From Pseudomonas taetrolens (GTDB taxonomy: Bacteria > Pseudomonadota > Gammaproteobacteria > Pseudomonadales > Pseudomonadaceae), in NCBI RefSeq assembly GCF_900475285.1, contig NZ_LS483370.1, positions 248,001 through 312,000 of the forward strand: a stretch of DNA of 64,000 nucleotides. Direction: 5' to 3'. The notes beneath the pieces were generated by a model that saw nothing but the letters and a program-made list of their open reading frames with translations, was not told where the DNA came from and ran no database searches. Shown here piece after piece: positions 27,017-37,798 of this stretch. Position numbers and translations under genes: made by a program. Position 1 is the first letter of the stretch; each line of letters begins with the position of its first letter.

Positions 27017-28059
27017 GACACAGACGCGGGCTCGAGCGAGGTCAGCCATTGGGGAATCCGTCGTTCGAGGTAGTACCCCGGTTTGCGGAAAGACCCCTCC
27101 AGAAATCCGACATGTCCTCCCTGGGCATGCAACTCCAGTTGCGTGCAGGACGACAGTTCGCAAGCCTCGGGAATGCTGTGTCTGAACACGAAGGGATCGT
27201 CCTCGGACTGGATAATCAGTGTCGGGGTGTCGATGCTGCCCAGGAAATATCGGCTGGAGGCTCGGCGGTAGTAATCCTGCACGCTTAAATAGCCGTTAAG
27301 CGGAGCCGTCACGCGGTCATCGAACTCCCAGAAAGTACGCATTTTGCTTAGGGACTTCACGGTGCCCAATTTGGCCAGGGTCGCCAGGCCGTCATGCTTG
27401 TCATCGAGTTGAAACTGGCGTTGCTTGTTTTTCACGTAGGCCAGCATCTCGCGCATGAAGTGCGCTTGATACACCCGGGAAAATCCCTGGCCAATACGGT
27501 CAGCACACTGATCCAGCCGAAAAGGCACCGACACCGCGACTGCACCTTGCAGGCCACTGTGGCTGCCGCTTTCACCCAGGTATTTGAGCAATACATTGCC
27601 CCCCAGGGAATAACCCACCGCATACAACGGTGCCAGCGGATGCCGGTCACGCAGGTGAGCCACGGCCGCGGCCAGGTCTTCGCTGGCGCCGGAGTGATAA
27701 CTGCGTGTCAGCAGGTTCGGCTCGCCTGAGCAACCGCGCCAGTTCAAGGCGACGCTGGTCCAGCCCTGGGAGGCGAGGGCGCTTTGCATGCCCAGCACAT
27801 AGTGCGAGCACGATGAGCCGGTCAGACCATGCAGTACCAGCACCACCGGGGCATAGGCCGACGGTGTGCCGTGCCAGTCCAGATCCAGAAAATCGCCGTC
27901 TTCCAGCCACACCCGCTCACGCTGATGGTCGAGTACCGGCTTGGTGCGCCACAGCGGCCCCCAGAGTGTTTGGATATGAGGGTTGCTGAGTCGTGAAGCC
28001 GGTGCAAACGGTTCTGGAGGCAAAGCTGTAGCGGTGAAAGGGGGCACTGTAGTTCTCAT
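27013..28059 (-). CDS. yheT: YheT-family alpha/beta hydrolase
   Basis: Protein of 348 residues. It has the YheT opening SNPHIQTLWGPLWR, the oxyanion-hole region VLHGLTGSS, the nucleophile elbow GYSLGGN (serine in G-x-S-x-G), and a catalytic-triad histidine in GGHVGF with an aspartate in SEDDPF. The family consists of cytoplasmic esterases of uncertain substrate (related to lipases and carboxylesterases). It shares a 4-base overlap with the following AraC regulator gene. Confidence 0.9.
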   Translation of the reverse strand: MRTTVPPFTATALPPEPFAPASRLSNPHIQTLWGPLWRTKPVLDHQRERVWLEDGDFLDLDWHGTPSAYAPVVLVLHGLTGSSCSHYVLGMQSALASQGWTSVALNWRGCSGEPNLLTRSYHSGASEDLAAAVAHLRDRHPLAPLYAVGYSLGGNVLLKYLGESGSHSGLQGAVAVSVPFRLDQCADRIGQGFSRVYQAHFMREMLAYVKNKQRQFQLDDKHDGLATLAKLGTVKSLSKMRTFWEFDDRVTAPLNGYLSVQDYYRRASSRYFLGSIDTPTLIIQSEDDPFVFRHSIPEACELSSCTQLELHAQGGHVGFLEGSFRKPGYYLERRIPQWLTSLEPASVS

Positions 28060-28320
28060 CGGATGACTGATACGGCGGTCTGTCTACGTTGCCACAATCG
28101 AGGCATGGCACCCAAGTGTTACATGCAGGCGCAGGCTACTCCATTAGTCGACTGACAGGCGTCTTCAGTCACGATAATCGCGCTTTTGACTGCTGGAGGA
28201 TGGGGAGTGTGAAGCAGGAGGGGGGATTCAGGACTGTGCCTTTGGGGAGCACGCGTGTATGAGGTTGACCTGACAAGACAGGCCATGGGTGGCGCACCCA
28301 AGGGTGCGCCACGCTCATGG
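28060..28320. other. Intergenic region yheT / rsmD
   Basis: 261 bases with no credible gene on either strand. It contains the promoter side of yheT and, at its right end, the GC-rich hairpin that follows rsmD. Confidence 0.5.
28289..28312 (-). terminator. GC-rich hairpin downstream of rsmD
   Basis: Perfect 11-base stem GTGGCGCACCC / GGGTGCGCCAC separated by AA, 9 bases after the rsmD stop on the minus strand. There is no clear U-tract, so it may terminate weakly or protect the transcript end. Confidence 0.6.
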
Positions 28321-28929
28321 TTACTGCGCTGCAGGCACCGGCGCCGCTTCTCGTTGCCACAGGGCGTAGTTCACCCCTCCGGCTTTTTGTTCGCGGTGCA
28401 GGCGCCAGTTGGCTGGCAGACCCAGTTCCGAAGGGCGGCGTTCGCTTTCGGTGTAGACCCAGGCCTCATCCGCCAGCCAGCCATTCTGTTCCAGCAAATC
28501 ACAGGCAGGCTTGAGCAGATCCAGGTTGAACGGCGGATCGAGGAACACCACGTCGAAGACTTCCGTTGGCGCGGTAGCCAGGTAGTTCAGGGCGTTGGTC
28601 TGCTGCACTTCACCCGTGGTGCAACGCAAGGTGCCCATGTGCTCGCGCAGGCTGGAGATCGCGTCGCGGTTGCTGTCCAGGGCTACGCCCTTGGCGGCGC
28701 CACGTGACAGGGCCTCTAGGAACAGCGCACCGCTGCCGGTGAAGACGTCCAGTACCTTGGCCCCGCCGATGTACGGCGCCAGCCAGTTGAACAGGGTTTC
28801 ACGCACGCGGTCCGGCGTTGGACGCAGGCCCTCGGCGTTGGGGAAGCTCAGCTTGCGGCTGCCCCATTCGCCACCAATGATGCGCAATTGGCCTGCGCCA
28901 GTGTGCGATGTGTATTTTTGCTTTGCCAT
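28321..28929 (-). CDS. rsmD: 16S rRNA (guanine966-N2)-methyltransferase
   Basis: SAM-dependent methyltransferase of 202 residues acting on assembled 30S subunits. The N-terminal LRIIGGEWGSRKLSFP and LRPTPDRVRETLFNWL are RsmD hallmarks, the SAM-binding motif is VLDVFTGSGALFLEALSRGA and the catalytic motif is DPPF. The ATG overlaps the TAA of the upstream M16 gene by one base (TAATG), so this gene is translationally coupled to it; order M16 pair then rsmD. Confidence 0.97.
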   Translation of the reverse strand: MAKQKYTSHTGAGQLRIIGGEWGSRKLSFPNAEGLRPTPDRVRETLFNWLAPYIGGAKVLDVFTGSGALFLEALSRGAAKGVALDSNRDAISSLREHMGTLRCTTGEVQQTNALNYLATAPTEVFDVVFLDPPFNLDLLKPACDLLEQNGWLADEAWVYTESERRPSELGLPANWRLHREQKAGGVNYALWQREAAPVPAAQ

Positions 28930-30419
28930 TAATGCTCCGGAACCCCAAGAGGTTGCTCTGAAGGTTTATCGGTTGGAGGTGGCAGTGGTTTTTGCGGCAC
29001 GGTTGGGCCAGCGGTCACTACGACCATTTTGTCGGCGCTCAGGTGCTTGTTCATGGCGTCCTTGACCTGCTCGATGGTCAGGTCCTGGGACTGCTGCATG
29101 AAGGTTTCCAGATAGTCCAAAGGCAAATCGTAGAAGCCCATTGCGCCCAGTTGGCCGACGATGGCCGCGTTACTGGCAGTCGACAGCGGAAAGCTGCCCG
29201 CCAGTTCACGCTTGGCATCGTCGAGTTCTTTTTGCGTCGGACCATTTTTCAGGTAGTCAGCCAAAATGTCTTGCACCAGTTTGAGGGTTCCTTCACTCAA
29301 TTCGGCACGGGTTTGCAGGTTGATCAGGAACGGGCCACGCGCTTGCATCGGGCTGAAATTGGAATAGACGCCGTAGGTCAGGCCACGTTTTTCACGGACT
29401 TCGGTCATCAAGCGCGTACCAAAACCACCGCCTCCCAGGATCTGATTGCCCAGCGACAGGGCCGCGTAATCGGGGTCGTCCCGATCAATGCCCAGTTGGG
29501 CCAGCAGCAAATGGGTTTGTTTGGACGGGAATTCGATGTGATGGGCGCCGGCCTTCGGGTCAACCGGTTGCACTGCCTTGGCCACTGCCGGGCCTTTTGG
29601 CAGTGCGGCCGAGACCTGGGACGCTATGGCCTCGGCTTCGGCGCGGGACAAGTCCCCGACGATGGCAATGACGGCGTTGCCAGCGGTGTAGGCTTTGTTG
29701 TGAAAGGCCTTGAGCTGGTCGATGGTGACCGAGGTGATGCTTTGAACCGTGCCGTCGCTGGCATGGGCGTACGGGTGGTTGCCGTACAGGCGCTCGAACA
29801 GTTCATTGCTGGCCAGTTTGCCGGGGTTCTGCTTTTGAAACTCCAGGCTGGCCAGCATCTGGTTTTTGATACGTGCCAACGAGTCAGCCGGGAACGCAGG
29901 CTTGCCCACGACTTCAGCAAACAGATTGAGCGCAGGCGTGCGCTTGTCGATGTCGCTCAGGCTGCGCAGAGAGGCAACAGCCATGTCGCGATAAGCGCCG
30001 TTGCTGAATTCTGCCCCCAACCCTTCAAAACCCTGGGCGATGTCGCCGACATCCTTGCCCGCCACACCTTCGTTGAGCATGGCGTTGGTCAGCAGTGCCA
30101 GCCCCGGTGTGTTGTCGTCCTGGCTGCTGCCGGCCGCGAAGGTCAGGCGCAGATCGAACATGGGCAATTGCCGGGCTTCAACGAACAGCACCCTGGAGCC
30201 TTCGGCGGTTTTCCAGGTTTGAACGTTTAGCGCCCGATGGCTGGGGGGCTTGCCGTCGAGCTCTGCCAGGGATTCGAGCTTGCGCTCGGCCTTGGCGCTC
30301 TCCAGAGCGGGGCTGGCCACCGTCTCGACAGGATTGGCGAAATAGTAGCCGAGTGCACCGACCAGTACGGCGGCGCTCAGACCGAGCAGGGCGTAGCGGG
30401 GACCTTTACGCTCACTCAT
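28929..30419 (-). CDS. M16 peptidase-like protein lacking the zinc motif (non-catalytic partner)
   Basis: Protein of 496 residues with an N-terminal membrane anchor or signal (YALLGLSAAVLVGALGYYF) and two M16 domains. The HxxEH zinc motif expected near the first helix is replaced by LLTNAMLNEG, so this subunit cannot bind zinc in the usual way. A C-terminal region includes GGGGFGTRLMTEVREKRGLTYGVYS, the R/Y pair used in substrate binding by M16B non-catalytic subunits. The start in ATGAGTGA overlaps the active subunit gene by 8 bases. It probably forms a heterodimer with that product in the periplasm. The last 30 residues are proline-rich. Confidence 0.9.
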   Translation of the reverse strand: MSERKGPRYALLGLSAAVLVGALGYYFANPVETVASPALESAKAERKLESLAELDGKPPSHRALNVQTWKTAEGSRVLFVEARQLPMFDLRLTFAAGSSQDDNTPGLALLTNAMLNEGVAGKDVGDIAQGFEGLGAEFSNGAYRDMAVASLRSLSDIDKRTPALNLFAEVVGKPAFPADSLARIKNQMLASLEFQKQNPGKLASNELFERLYGNHPYAHASDGTVQSITSVTIDQLKAFHNKAYTAGNAVIAIVGDLSRAEAEAIASQVSAALPKGPAVAKAVQPVDPKAGAHHIEFPSKQTHLLLAQLGIDRDDPDYAALSLGNQILGGGGFGTRLMTEVREKRGLTYGVYSNFSPMQARGPFLINLQTRAELSEGTLKLVQDILADYLKNGPTQKELDDAKRELAGSFPLSTASNAAIVGQLGAMGFYDLPLDYLETFMQQSQDLTIEQVKDAMNKHLSADKMVVVTAGPTVPQKPLPPPTDKPSEQPLGVPEH

Positions 30420-31767
30420 GGGTTTTCTCCTCGGGCAATACATGCGCAACGCTGAGGCGGTCGCGAGTGAAGTAAGTACGGGCGGCTTGCTGGATATCGG
30501 CAGGAGTGACCTTCTGCAGGTCGTCCAGCTCGGTGTCCATCAGTTTCCAGGACAGGCCGACGGTTTCCAGCTGGCCGATCGAAGTGGCCTGACTCGTGAT
30601 CGAGTCGCGCTCGTAGACCAGACCGGCAATCACTTGAGCGCGGACGCGTTCCAGCTCTTCTGCGGAGGGAGGGGTCTTTTTCAGCTCATCGAGCAAGCGC
30701 CACAGACCGGCTTCAGTCTGGGCCAGGGTGACTTTTTTCTGGCTGTTGGGCATTGCCGAAAGCATGAACAGGCTGTCGCCACGGGTGAATGCGTTGTAGT
30801 CGGACGAGGCTCCGGATACCAGCTCTTCGCCGCGCTCCAGCTGTGTCGGCATGCGTGCACTGTAACCACCGTCCAGCAGGGCTGAAATCAGGCGCAGGGC
30901 GTTGGCCGTGACCGGATCTTTGGCGGTTGCAATGCTGGGTACGTTAAAGCCCAGCATCAGGCTCGGCAGTTGGGTCTGTACATGGATCTTGAGCAGGCGC
31001 TCGCCGGGCGTTGCCAGCTCCAGAGGGGCTTTGGCAATCGGGACCTCACGCTTGGGCACGGGGCCGAAGTAACGTGTGGCCAGGGCTTTGACTTCATCCG
31101 GGGTCACGTCGCCCACCACCACCAGTGTGGCGTTATTGGGGGAGTACCACTCTTCATACCAGGCGCGCAGTTCGCCAACGCTCATGCGCTCCAGGTCAAC
31201 CATCCAGCCGATGGTCGGCGTGTGATACCCGCTGGACGGATAGGCCATGGCGCTGAACAGCTCAAAAGCCTTGCTCATCGGTTGGTCGTCGGTGCGCAGG
31301 CGACGCTCTTCCTTGATGACTTCGATCTCGCGCTTGAACTCTTCAGGGGGCAGGCGAAGGCTGCCCATGCGGTCGGCCTCAAGTTCGAAGGCCACGGGCA
31401 GGCGGTCGCGTGCCAGTACCTGGTAATAGGCAGTGTAGTCATCGCTGGTGAACGCGTTTTCCTGAGCGCCGAGGTCGCGCAGGATCAACGAGGCCTCACC
31501 GGGGCCAACTTTGTTACTGCCCTTGAACATCATGTGTTCAAGGGCATGAGACAAACCGGTCTTGCCGGGGGTCTCATAACTTGAGCCGACTTTGTACCAG
31601 ACCTGGGAAACCACGACCGGCGCACGGTGGTCTTCGCGCACGATGACTTTAAGGCCATTGTCCAGGCGGAACTCATGGGTAGGCTGTGGTTCGGCCGCGA
31701 GGACCGAAAATGGAAGGAAAACTGTGCTGAGCAACAGGCCAGCAGCGCGGCGGGCTAGAGCATTCAT
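30412..31767 (-). CDS. Periplasmic zinc metallopeptidase, M16 family (catalytic partner)
   Basis: Protein of 451 residues with a signal peptide ending FSVLAAEPQ. The zinc-binding motif is present as HALEHMMF (HxxEH), followed about 75 residues later by the third-ligand region EIEVIKEERR. It is the first gene of an operon with the non-catalytic M16 paralogue and rsmD. M16B heterodimers of this kind degrade small proteins or peptides in the periplasm; the physiological substrate is not known to me. Confidence 0.92.
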   Translation of the reverse strand: MNALARRAAGLLLSTVFLPFSVLAAEPQPTHEFRLDNGLKVIVREDHRAPVVVSQVWYKVGSSYETPGKTGLSHALEHMMFKGSNKVGPGEASLILRDLGAQENAFTSDDYTAYYQVLARDRLPVAFELEADRMGSLRLPPEEFKREIEVIKEERRLRTDDQPMSKAFELFSAMAYPSSGYHTPTIGWMVDLERMSVGELRAWYEEWYSPNNATLVVVGDVTPDEVKALATRYFGPVPKREVPIAKAPLELATPGERLLKIHVQTQLPSLMLGFNVPSIATAKDPVTANALRLISALLDGGYSARMPTQLERGEELVSGASSDYNAFTRGDSLFMLSAMPNSQKKVTLAQTEAGLWRLLDELKKTPPSAEELERVRAQVIAGLVYERDSITSQATSIGQLETVGLSWKLMDTELDDLQKVTPADIQQAARTYFTRDRLSVAHVLPEEKTHE

Positions 31768-32122
31768 TCGTTTTTAAACCTGTTGGGCTGCCCGCTTGGC
31801 CTTAGCGTCGGCGGGTGAGGAGGTGCTAGGATACTGATCCGTTTTACTGGCGGCCACGCCTATCAGGCTTCTGACGATCAGACAGCGTTTGGTCGGGCAG
31901 TATAGGAGCCCGTTGTGAAGTGTGGACATATCCCGGTAAATTTCGCTTTTTTGCCGATTTTTCCGTCTTGGATTCGAGTTAAGACGAATTTTCAGAGGTG
32001 TTTTTCCCTTCTGAATTAAGTTGCGTGCGAACAAGCTGACAAAAAAACAGTCTTTTTCACACTGAATATTATTTGTCGGGGCGCCACAGTGGCGCGTCGC
32101 TACCATGAGATAGCCGTCCTCC
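31768..32122. other. Divergent intergenic region between the M16 operon and ftsY
   Basis: 355 bases, AT-rich in its right half (32000-32085). It must contain the promoters of the minus-strand M16 operon and the plus-strand ftsY operon. No operator, small RNA or small gene could be supported; open frames across it are extensions of noise on the minus strand. Confidence 0.5.
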
Positions 32123-33558
<1,436 letters not shown>

Positions 33559-33562
<4 letters not shown>

Positions 33563-34230
33563 TTCGTTTCGAGCAGGTCGGTAAACGCTATCCAAATGGA
33601 CACGTGGGCCTGCACGAGCTGAGCTTTCGGGTTCGTCGGGGCGAGTTCCTTTTTGTCACCGGACATTCTGGCGCGGGTAAAAGCACCCTGCTGAGGCTGC
33701 TGCTGGCAATGGAGCGCCCAACCACCGGCAAGTTGTTGCTGGCCGGTCAGGATCTGGGGCAGATCAGCAACGCGCAGATCCCTTTCTTGCGTCGCCAGAT
33801 TGGCGTGGTATTCCAGAACCACCAGCTGTTATTTGATCGTACGGTGTTTAACAACGTGGCCTTGCCACTGCAGATTCTTGGCCTGTCCAAGGCTGAAATC
33901 ATCAAGCGTGTCGATTCAGCGCTGGAGCGTGTGGCGTTGTCGGATAAAACCGATCTGTATCCCGGTGACTTGTCCACAGGCCAGCAACAACGTGTCGGTA
34001 TTGCCCGGGCCATCGTTCATCGTCCAGCCTTGTTGCTGGCAGATGAACCTACCGGCAACCTCGATCCTCGTCTGGCGGCTGAAATCATGGGCGTATTTGA
34101 AGACATCAACCGGTTGGGCACCAGCGTTCTGATTGCCAGCCATGACCTGGCACTGATTGCCCGGATGCGCCATCGTATGCTCACGTTGCAGCGCGGGCGC
34201 TTGATCGGCGACGGGGAGGCCGCACAATGA
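33559..34230 (+). CDS. ftsE: Cell division ATP-binding protein
   Basis: ABC-type ATPase of 223 residues. Walker A is GHSGAGKST, the ABC signature is in [13 protein letters not shown] and Walker B is LLLADEP. It partners FtsX to activate peptidoglycan hydrolases at the division septum. It overlaps ftsY upstream and ftsX downstream by 4 bases each (ATGA), so the three genes are coupled. Confidence 0.97.
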
Positions 34231-35249
34231 GTGCTACACGCAGCCCCAAAGTGTCTGAGCGCGTGGCACCCAAAGCCTCCGATCCGCAGCCATCCAGGAA
34301 AAAGCATGATGAAGACGATGGCCCGAGCTTCGGGATGTTGTTTCATGCCTGGGTCGAGGCTCATCGTGCGAGTTTGCTCGACAGCCTGAGACGTCTTGGC
34401 AAACAGCCCATCGGCAGCTTCTTCACCTGTCTGGTGATGGCAGTTGCCCTGAGCCTGCCAATGGGCTTGTCGTTGTTGCTCAACAACGTCGAGCGTCTGG
34501 GCGGCTCCTGGCAGCGAGCAGCGCAAATTTCGTTGTATCTGCAACTGGACGCCAGCAGCGATCAGGGCGAGCAACTGAGCAATCAGATCAAAGGTATGGC
34601 AGGTGTTGCGGACGCAGAGTTCATCAGCCGTGAAAAAGCCCTTGAGGAGTTCCAGCAGCAGTCAGGGCTGGGTGAAGCGCTCAAGGAGTTGCCCGATAAC
34701 CCCTTGCCGGGTGTGGTGCTGGTGACCCCCAATGAGGTCGACAAAACTGCTCTCGAAGCCCTTCGCGAACGCCTTGCGGAGTTGCCTAACGTGCAACAGG
34801 CGCAACTTGATCTAGTCTGGGTCGAACGTCTGGCGGCAATTTTGAAGCTGGGTGACCGTTTTGTGTTTGGCTTGACGGTGTTGCTGGTGTCAGCTTTGTT
34901 GTTGGTTATTGGTAATACGATTCGTTTGCATATTGAGAATCGTCGAATCGAGATTGAAGTCATCAAGCTGGTAGGCGGTACAGACAGCTATGTGCGCAGG
35001 CCATTTCTCTATATGGGTGCGCTTTATGGTTTTGGCGCCGGTGTGCTTTCCTGGGGTGTTCTGGCTTTCGGGTTGAACTGGCTCAACGATGCGGTCACGG
35101 GACTGGCCGGATTGTATGGCAGCAACTTTGCACTGGCCGGCGTGCCGGTAGCCGATGGTCTGTCTCTCTTGCTTGGCGCGGTGCTGTTAGGGTATATCGG
35201 TGCATGGATTGCAGTCGCGCGTCACTTACGTGAGCTTTCGCCTAAGTAG
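34227..35249 (+). CDS. ftsX: Cell division permease-like protein
   Basis: Membrane protein of 340 residues with a cytoplasmic N-terminus of about 70 residues, a first membrane span ([16 protein letters not shown]), a periplasmic domain, and three spans at the C-terminus ([57 protein letters not shown]). It transmits FtsE ATP hydrolysis to septal amidase activators. The extended basic N-terminus is common in Pseudomonas FtsX. Confidence 0.96.
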   Translation: MSATRSPKVSERVAPKASDPQPSRKKHDEDDGPSFGMLFHAWVEAHRASLLDSLRRLGKQPIGSFFTCLVMAVALSLPMGLSLLLNNVERLGGSWQRAAQISLYLQLDASSDQGEQLSNQIKGMAGVADAEFISREKALEEFQQQSGLGEALKELPDNPLPGVVLVTPNEVDKTALEALRERLAELPNVQQAQLDLVWVERLAAILKLGDRFVFGLTVLLVSALLLVIGNTIRLHIENRRIEIEVIKLVGGTDSYVRRPFLYMGALYGFGAGVLSWGVLAFGLNWLNDAVTGLAGLYGSNFALAGVPVADGLSLLLGAVLLGYIGAWIAVARHLRELSPK

Positions 35250-35361
35250 TTTCTTTTCGCCTGTTGACCTTTTCAGCTTTTTAGGGAACTTTTTTTGTGG
35301 TTCCCAGTCAACTTTCGCAGTGCTGAACTGCACGAGTTATGTAAGACGGAGGTTTTTTCGT
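35250..35361. promoter_or_regulatory. ftsX-rpoH intergenic leader with a small hairpin
   Basis: 112 bases. A short inverted repeat GGGAAC / GTTCCC (35284-35305) with a T-rich loop lies about 55 bases before the rpoH ATG. ACGGAGG at 35346-35352 is the rpoH ribosome-binding site. rpoH promoters are expected here, and RNA structure control of rpoH is known in other bacteria, but I could not demonstrate pairing that masks the start. Confidence 0.45.
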
Positions 35362-36216
35362 ATGACCACTTCTTTGCAACCTGCGTATGCGTTGGTTCCG
35401 GGTGCGAACCTGGAGGCTTATGTAAACACGGTGAACAGCATTCCATTGCTGACACCGGAGCAGGAGCGTGAACTGGCCGAGAGTCTCTACTATGAGCAGG
35501 ATCTTGGGGCGGCTCGGCAGATGGTGCTCGCCCACCTGCGTTTTGTTGTGCACATTGCCCGCAGTTATTCGGGCTACGGCCTGGCTCAGGCAGACCTGAT
35601 CCAGGAAGGCAATGTTGGCCTGATGAAGGCGGTCAAACGCTTTAACCCTGAAATGGGCGTACGTCTGGTGTCGTTCGCCGTGCATTGGATCAAGGCTGAA
35701 ATTCACGAGTTTATCCTGCGTAACTGGCGGATCGTGAAAGTGGCCACCACCAAGGCCCAGCGCAAGCTGTTCTTCAACCTGCGCAGCCAGAAAAAACGTT
35801 TGGCCTGGCTGAACAACGATGAAGTTCATCGCGTGGCCGAAAGCCTCGGTGTAGAGCCTCGTGAAGTTCGCGAGATGGAAAGCCGGCTCACCGGTCATGA
35901 CATGGCCTTCGACCCGGCAGCTGAAGCTGACGACGACAGTGCGTTCCAGTCGCCAGCCAACTACCTGGAAGACCACCGGTACGACCCGGCACGCCAACTG
36001 GAAGATGCTGACTGGAGCGATAACTCCACCAACAACCTTCACGAAGCGCTGGAAGTGCTGGATGACCGCAGTCGCGACATTCTGTATCAGCGCTGGCTGG
36101 CTGAAGAGAAAGCCACGCTGCATGACCTGGCACAGAAGTACAATGTGTCTGCAGAGCGGATTCGTCAGCTGGAAAAAAGCGCGATGAACAAGCTCAAACT
36201 GTCGATCGCCGCTTAA
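35362..36216 (+). CDS. rpoH: Heat-shock sigma factor sigma-32
   Basis: Sigma-70 family factor of 284 residues. Region 2 reads [37 protein letters not shown]; the RpoH box is present as [15 protein letters not shown], diagnostic for sigma-32; region 4 ends with [26 protein letters not shown] 35362 preceded by GGAGG gives the canonical length; the longer frame upstream runs through the ftsX end. A strong terminator follows. The ftsYEX-rpoH order is conserved across gammaproteobacteria. Confidence 0.98.
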   Translation: MTTSLQPAYALVPGANLEAYVNTVNSIPLLTPEQERELAESLYYEQDLGAARQMVLAHLRFVVHIARSYSGYGLAQADLIQEGNVGLMKAVKRFNPEMGVRLVSFAVHWIKAEIHEFILRNWRIVKVATTKAQRKLFFNLRSQKKRLAWLNNDEVHRVAESLGVEPREVREMESRLTGHDMAFDPAAEADDDSAFQSPANYLEDHRYDPARQLEDADWSDNSTNNLHEALEVLDDRSRDILYQRWLAEEKATLHDLAQKYNVSAERIRQLEKSAMNKLKLSIAA

Positions 36217-36230
36217 CCCGGCCCGATAAC

Positions 36231-36259
36231 AAAACGCCCCGATCTGATCGGGGCGTTTT
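36231..36259 (+). terminator. Rho-independent terminator after rpoH
   Basis: Thirteen-base stem AAAACGCCCCGAT / ATCGGGGCGTTTT with a three-base loop and a T-tract. Works in both directions, serving also the convergent mtgA. Confidence 0.95.
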
Positions 36260-36301
36260 TGTTTGTGCAGGACAAGTTCGCTCCTACAAATAAGGTAAGG
36301 G

Positions 36302-37009
36302 TTACTTGCGCGAGGTATTGAGAGTGTCGAGGTAGCTGTTGCCGCCCAACTGGCGCATTTGCTGGCTGATCCAGGTTGCGCGGCGACTCACATACGGGCT
36401 GGGGTGGCTGGCACTCCAGTTGCGCGGGTTTGGCAGCACGGCTGCCAGGTAGCTGGCCTGACGCCCCGAGAGGTTTTTTGCACTCACGCCAAAGTGGTGC
36501 TGAGCTGCCGCTTCGGCGCCGAACACCCCGTCATCCCATTCCACGCTGTTGAGGTACACCTCAAGAATCCGCTGTTTGGGCCATAGCACCTCGATGAGTG
36601 CGGTGAACCAGGCTTCGAGTCCTTTGCGTAGCCAGCTGCGACCAGACCACAGGAACAGGTTCTTGGACACTTGCTGGCTGAGGGTGCTGGCGCCGCGCAA
36701 GGAGCCCCCTTGCTCGTTATGTGCAAACGCTGCGCGAATTGCACTGAAGTCAAAGCCCCAGTGTTCAGCGAATTTCTGATCTTCACCGGCAATCACAGCG
36801 ACTTTCAGGTCATTGGAGATTTTGTCCCACGGGCGCCAGCTGCGTTGCAGGTCAATGGGCTGGCCATCGAACCACGATTCGACCTTGCGCTCGACCATCA
36901 GTGCGGTGCCGGGAGGCGGCACCCAGCGGAAGATCAGTACCAGCAATGCACTGCCCGCTGCGAACCAGAGCAGGGCTTTTAGAAGGCGATGAGCAAGAAA
37001 ACGCAGCAT
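36302..37009 (-). CDS. mtgA: Monofunctional biosynthetic peptidoglycan transglycosylase
   Basis: GT51 glycosyltransferase of 235 residues that polymerises lipid II without a transpeptidase domain. One N-terminal membrane span (LLKALLWFAAGSALLVLIF). Catalytic motifs: EDQKFAEHWGFD with the first catalytic glutamate, GASTLSQQVSKNLFL, and ILEVYLNSVEW with the second glutamate region. ATG 37009 gives the family's usual start MLRFLAHR; the reading frame is open further upstream but that extension overlaps the divergent DUF423 gene. Confidence 0.95.
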   Translation of the reverse strand: MLRFLAHRLLKALLWFAAGSALLVLIFRWVPPPGTALMVERKVESWFDGQPIDLQRSWRPWDKISNDLKVAVIAGEDQKFAEHWGFDFSAIRAAFAHNEQGGSLRGASTLSQQVSKNLFLWSGRSWLRKGLEAWFTALIEVLWPKQRILEVYLNSVEWDDGVFGAEAAAQHHFGVSAKNLSGRQASYLAAVLPNPRNWSASHPSPYVSRRATWISQQMRQLGGNSYLDTLNTSRK

Positions 37010-37088
37010 AGATGGCTTGGCCGAACCCGTTGAGCGCGCCATTATACAGACCCTGTGCCAATCCATGACCCCAGACTGGAGTTCTCTC

Positions 37089-37460
37089 ATGCTGCGTGTT
37101 TTTTTGATGCTGGCCGCTTTCTTCGGTTTTACGGGTGTTGCTCTGGGTGCATTTGCTGCGCATGGCCTGAAAAGTCGATTGAGCGAGCAGTATCTGGCCA
37201 TTTTTCATACCGGCGTTACCTACCAGTTGGTACACACCCTCGCGCTGCTCGGCGTGGCATTGCTGGCGACCCAGCTTCAGAGCCGTCTGGTGACATGGGC
37301 AGGCGTTTGCTTCGCAGTGGGCATTGTGCTGTTTTCCGGCAGTTTGTATGTGTTGACGATGACCGGCATCGGCAAGCTGGGGATCATTACGCCTTTCGGC
37401 GGAGCGGCCTTTTTGGCCGGCTGGCTGTGTCTGGGGATGGCCGCCTGGCGCTTGAACTGA
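37089..37460 (+). CDS. DUF423 small membrane protein
   Basis: Four-span inner-membrane protein of 123 residues. The family signature is near the N-terminus: FGFTGVALGAFAAHGLK, followed by a short loop containing FHTGVTYQLVHTLAL, and ITPFGGAAFLAGWL near the end. ATG 37089 follows GGAG. Divergent from mtgA. The function of the family is unknown. Confidence 0.92.
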   Translation: MLRVFLMLAAFFGFTGVALGAFAAHGLKSRLSEQYLAIFHTGVTYQLVHTLALLGVALLATQLQSRLVTWAGVCFAVGIVLFSGSLYVLTMTGIGKLGIITPFGGAAFLAGWLCLGMAAWRLN

Positions 37461-37540
37461 GCCCGCAAGATGAATGGCTTGGGTCGACCTGACTGATCGG
37501 GCTAGAATGCTGGCCCCTAAAAATGAAGGCAGCGTCGCGC

Positions 37541-37741
37541 ATGCTCATTCAGTTGAACGGTGAATCCTTTGAACTGCCAGACGGCGAGACCGTCGCGGCC
37601 TTGCTTGTCCGCCAGCAACTGACCGGTCGCCGGGTGGCAGTCGAACTTAATCTGGATATCGTCCCGCGCAGTCAACATGCCGAGACGGTGCTCAAGGATG
37701 GCGATCAGGTTGAAGTGGTGCATGCCATCGGTGGTGGCTAG
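37541..37741 (+). CDS. thiS: Thiamine sulfur-carrier protein
   Basis: Ubiquitin-like sulfur carrier of 66 residues ending in the required Gly-Gly tail (AIGGG), which is thiocarboxylated to donate sulfur to the thiazole ring. ATG 37541 gives the standard MLIQLNGE start; an ATG six codons upstream is in frame. It lies 57 bases before thiG, with which it acts. I saw no TPP riboswitch in the 80 bases upstream. Confidence 0.95.
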   Translation: MLIQLNGESFELPDGETVAALLVRQQLTGRRVAVELNLDIVPRSQHAETVLKDGDQVEVVHAIGGG

Positions 37742-37798
37742 GCACTCGCTCCCTGTTTCAACCCGTCCCACTGTGCCCACAATCAAAGAGGATTCCCG

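Noticed and set aside
28119..28301. Possible 60-codon gene between yheT and rsmD
   Set aside because: No ribosome-binding site, no recognisable product, and it overlaps the hairpin after rsmD.
37461..37540. TPP riboswitch before thiS
   Set aside because: The spacer is only 80 bases and I could not find the conserved CUGAGA-type core.
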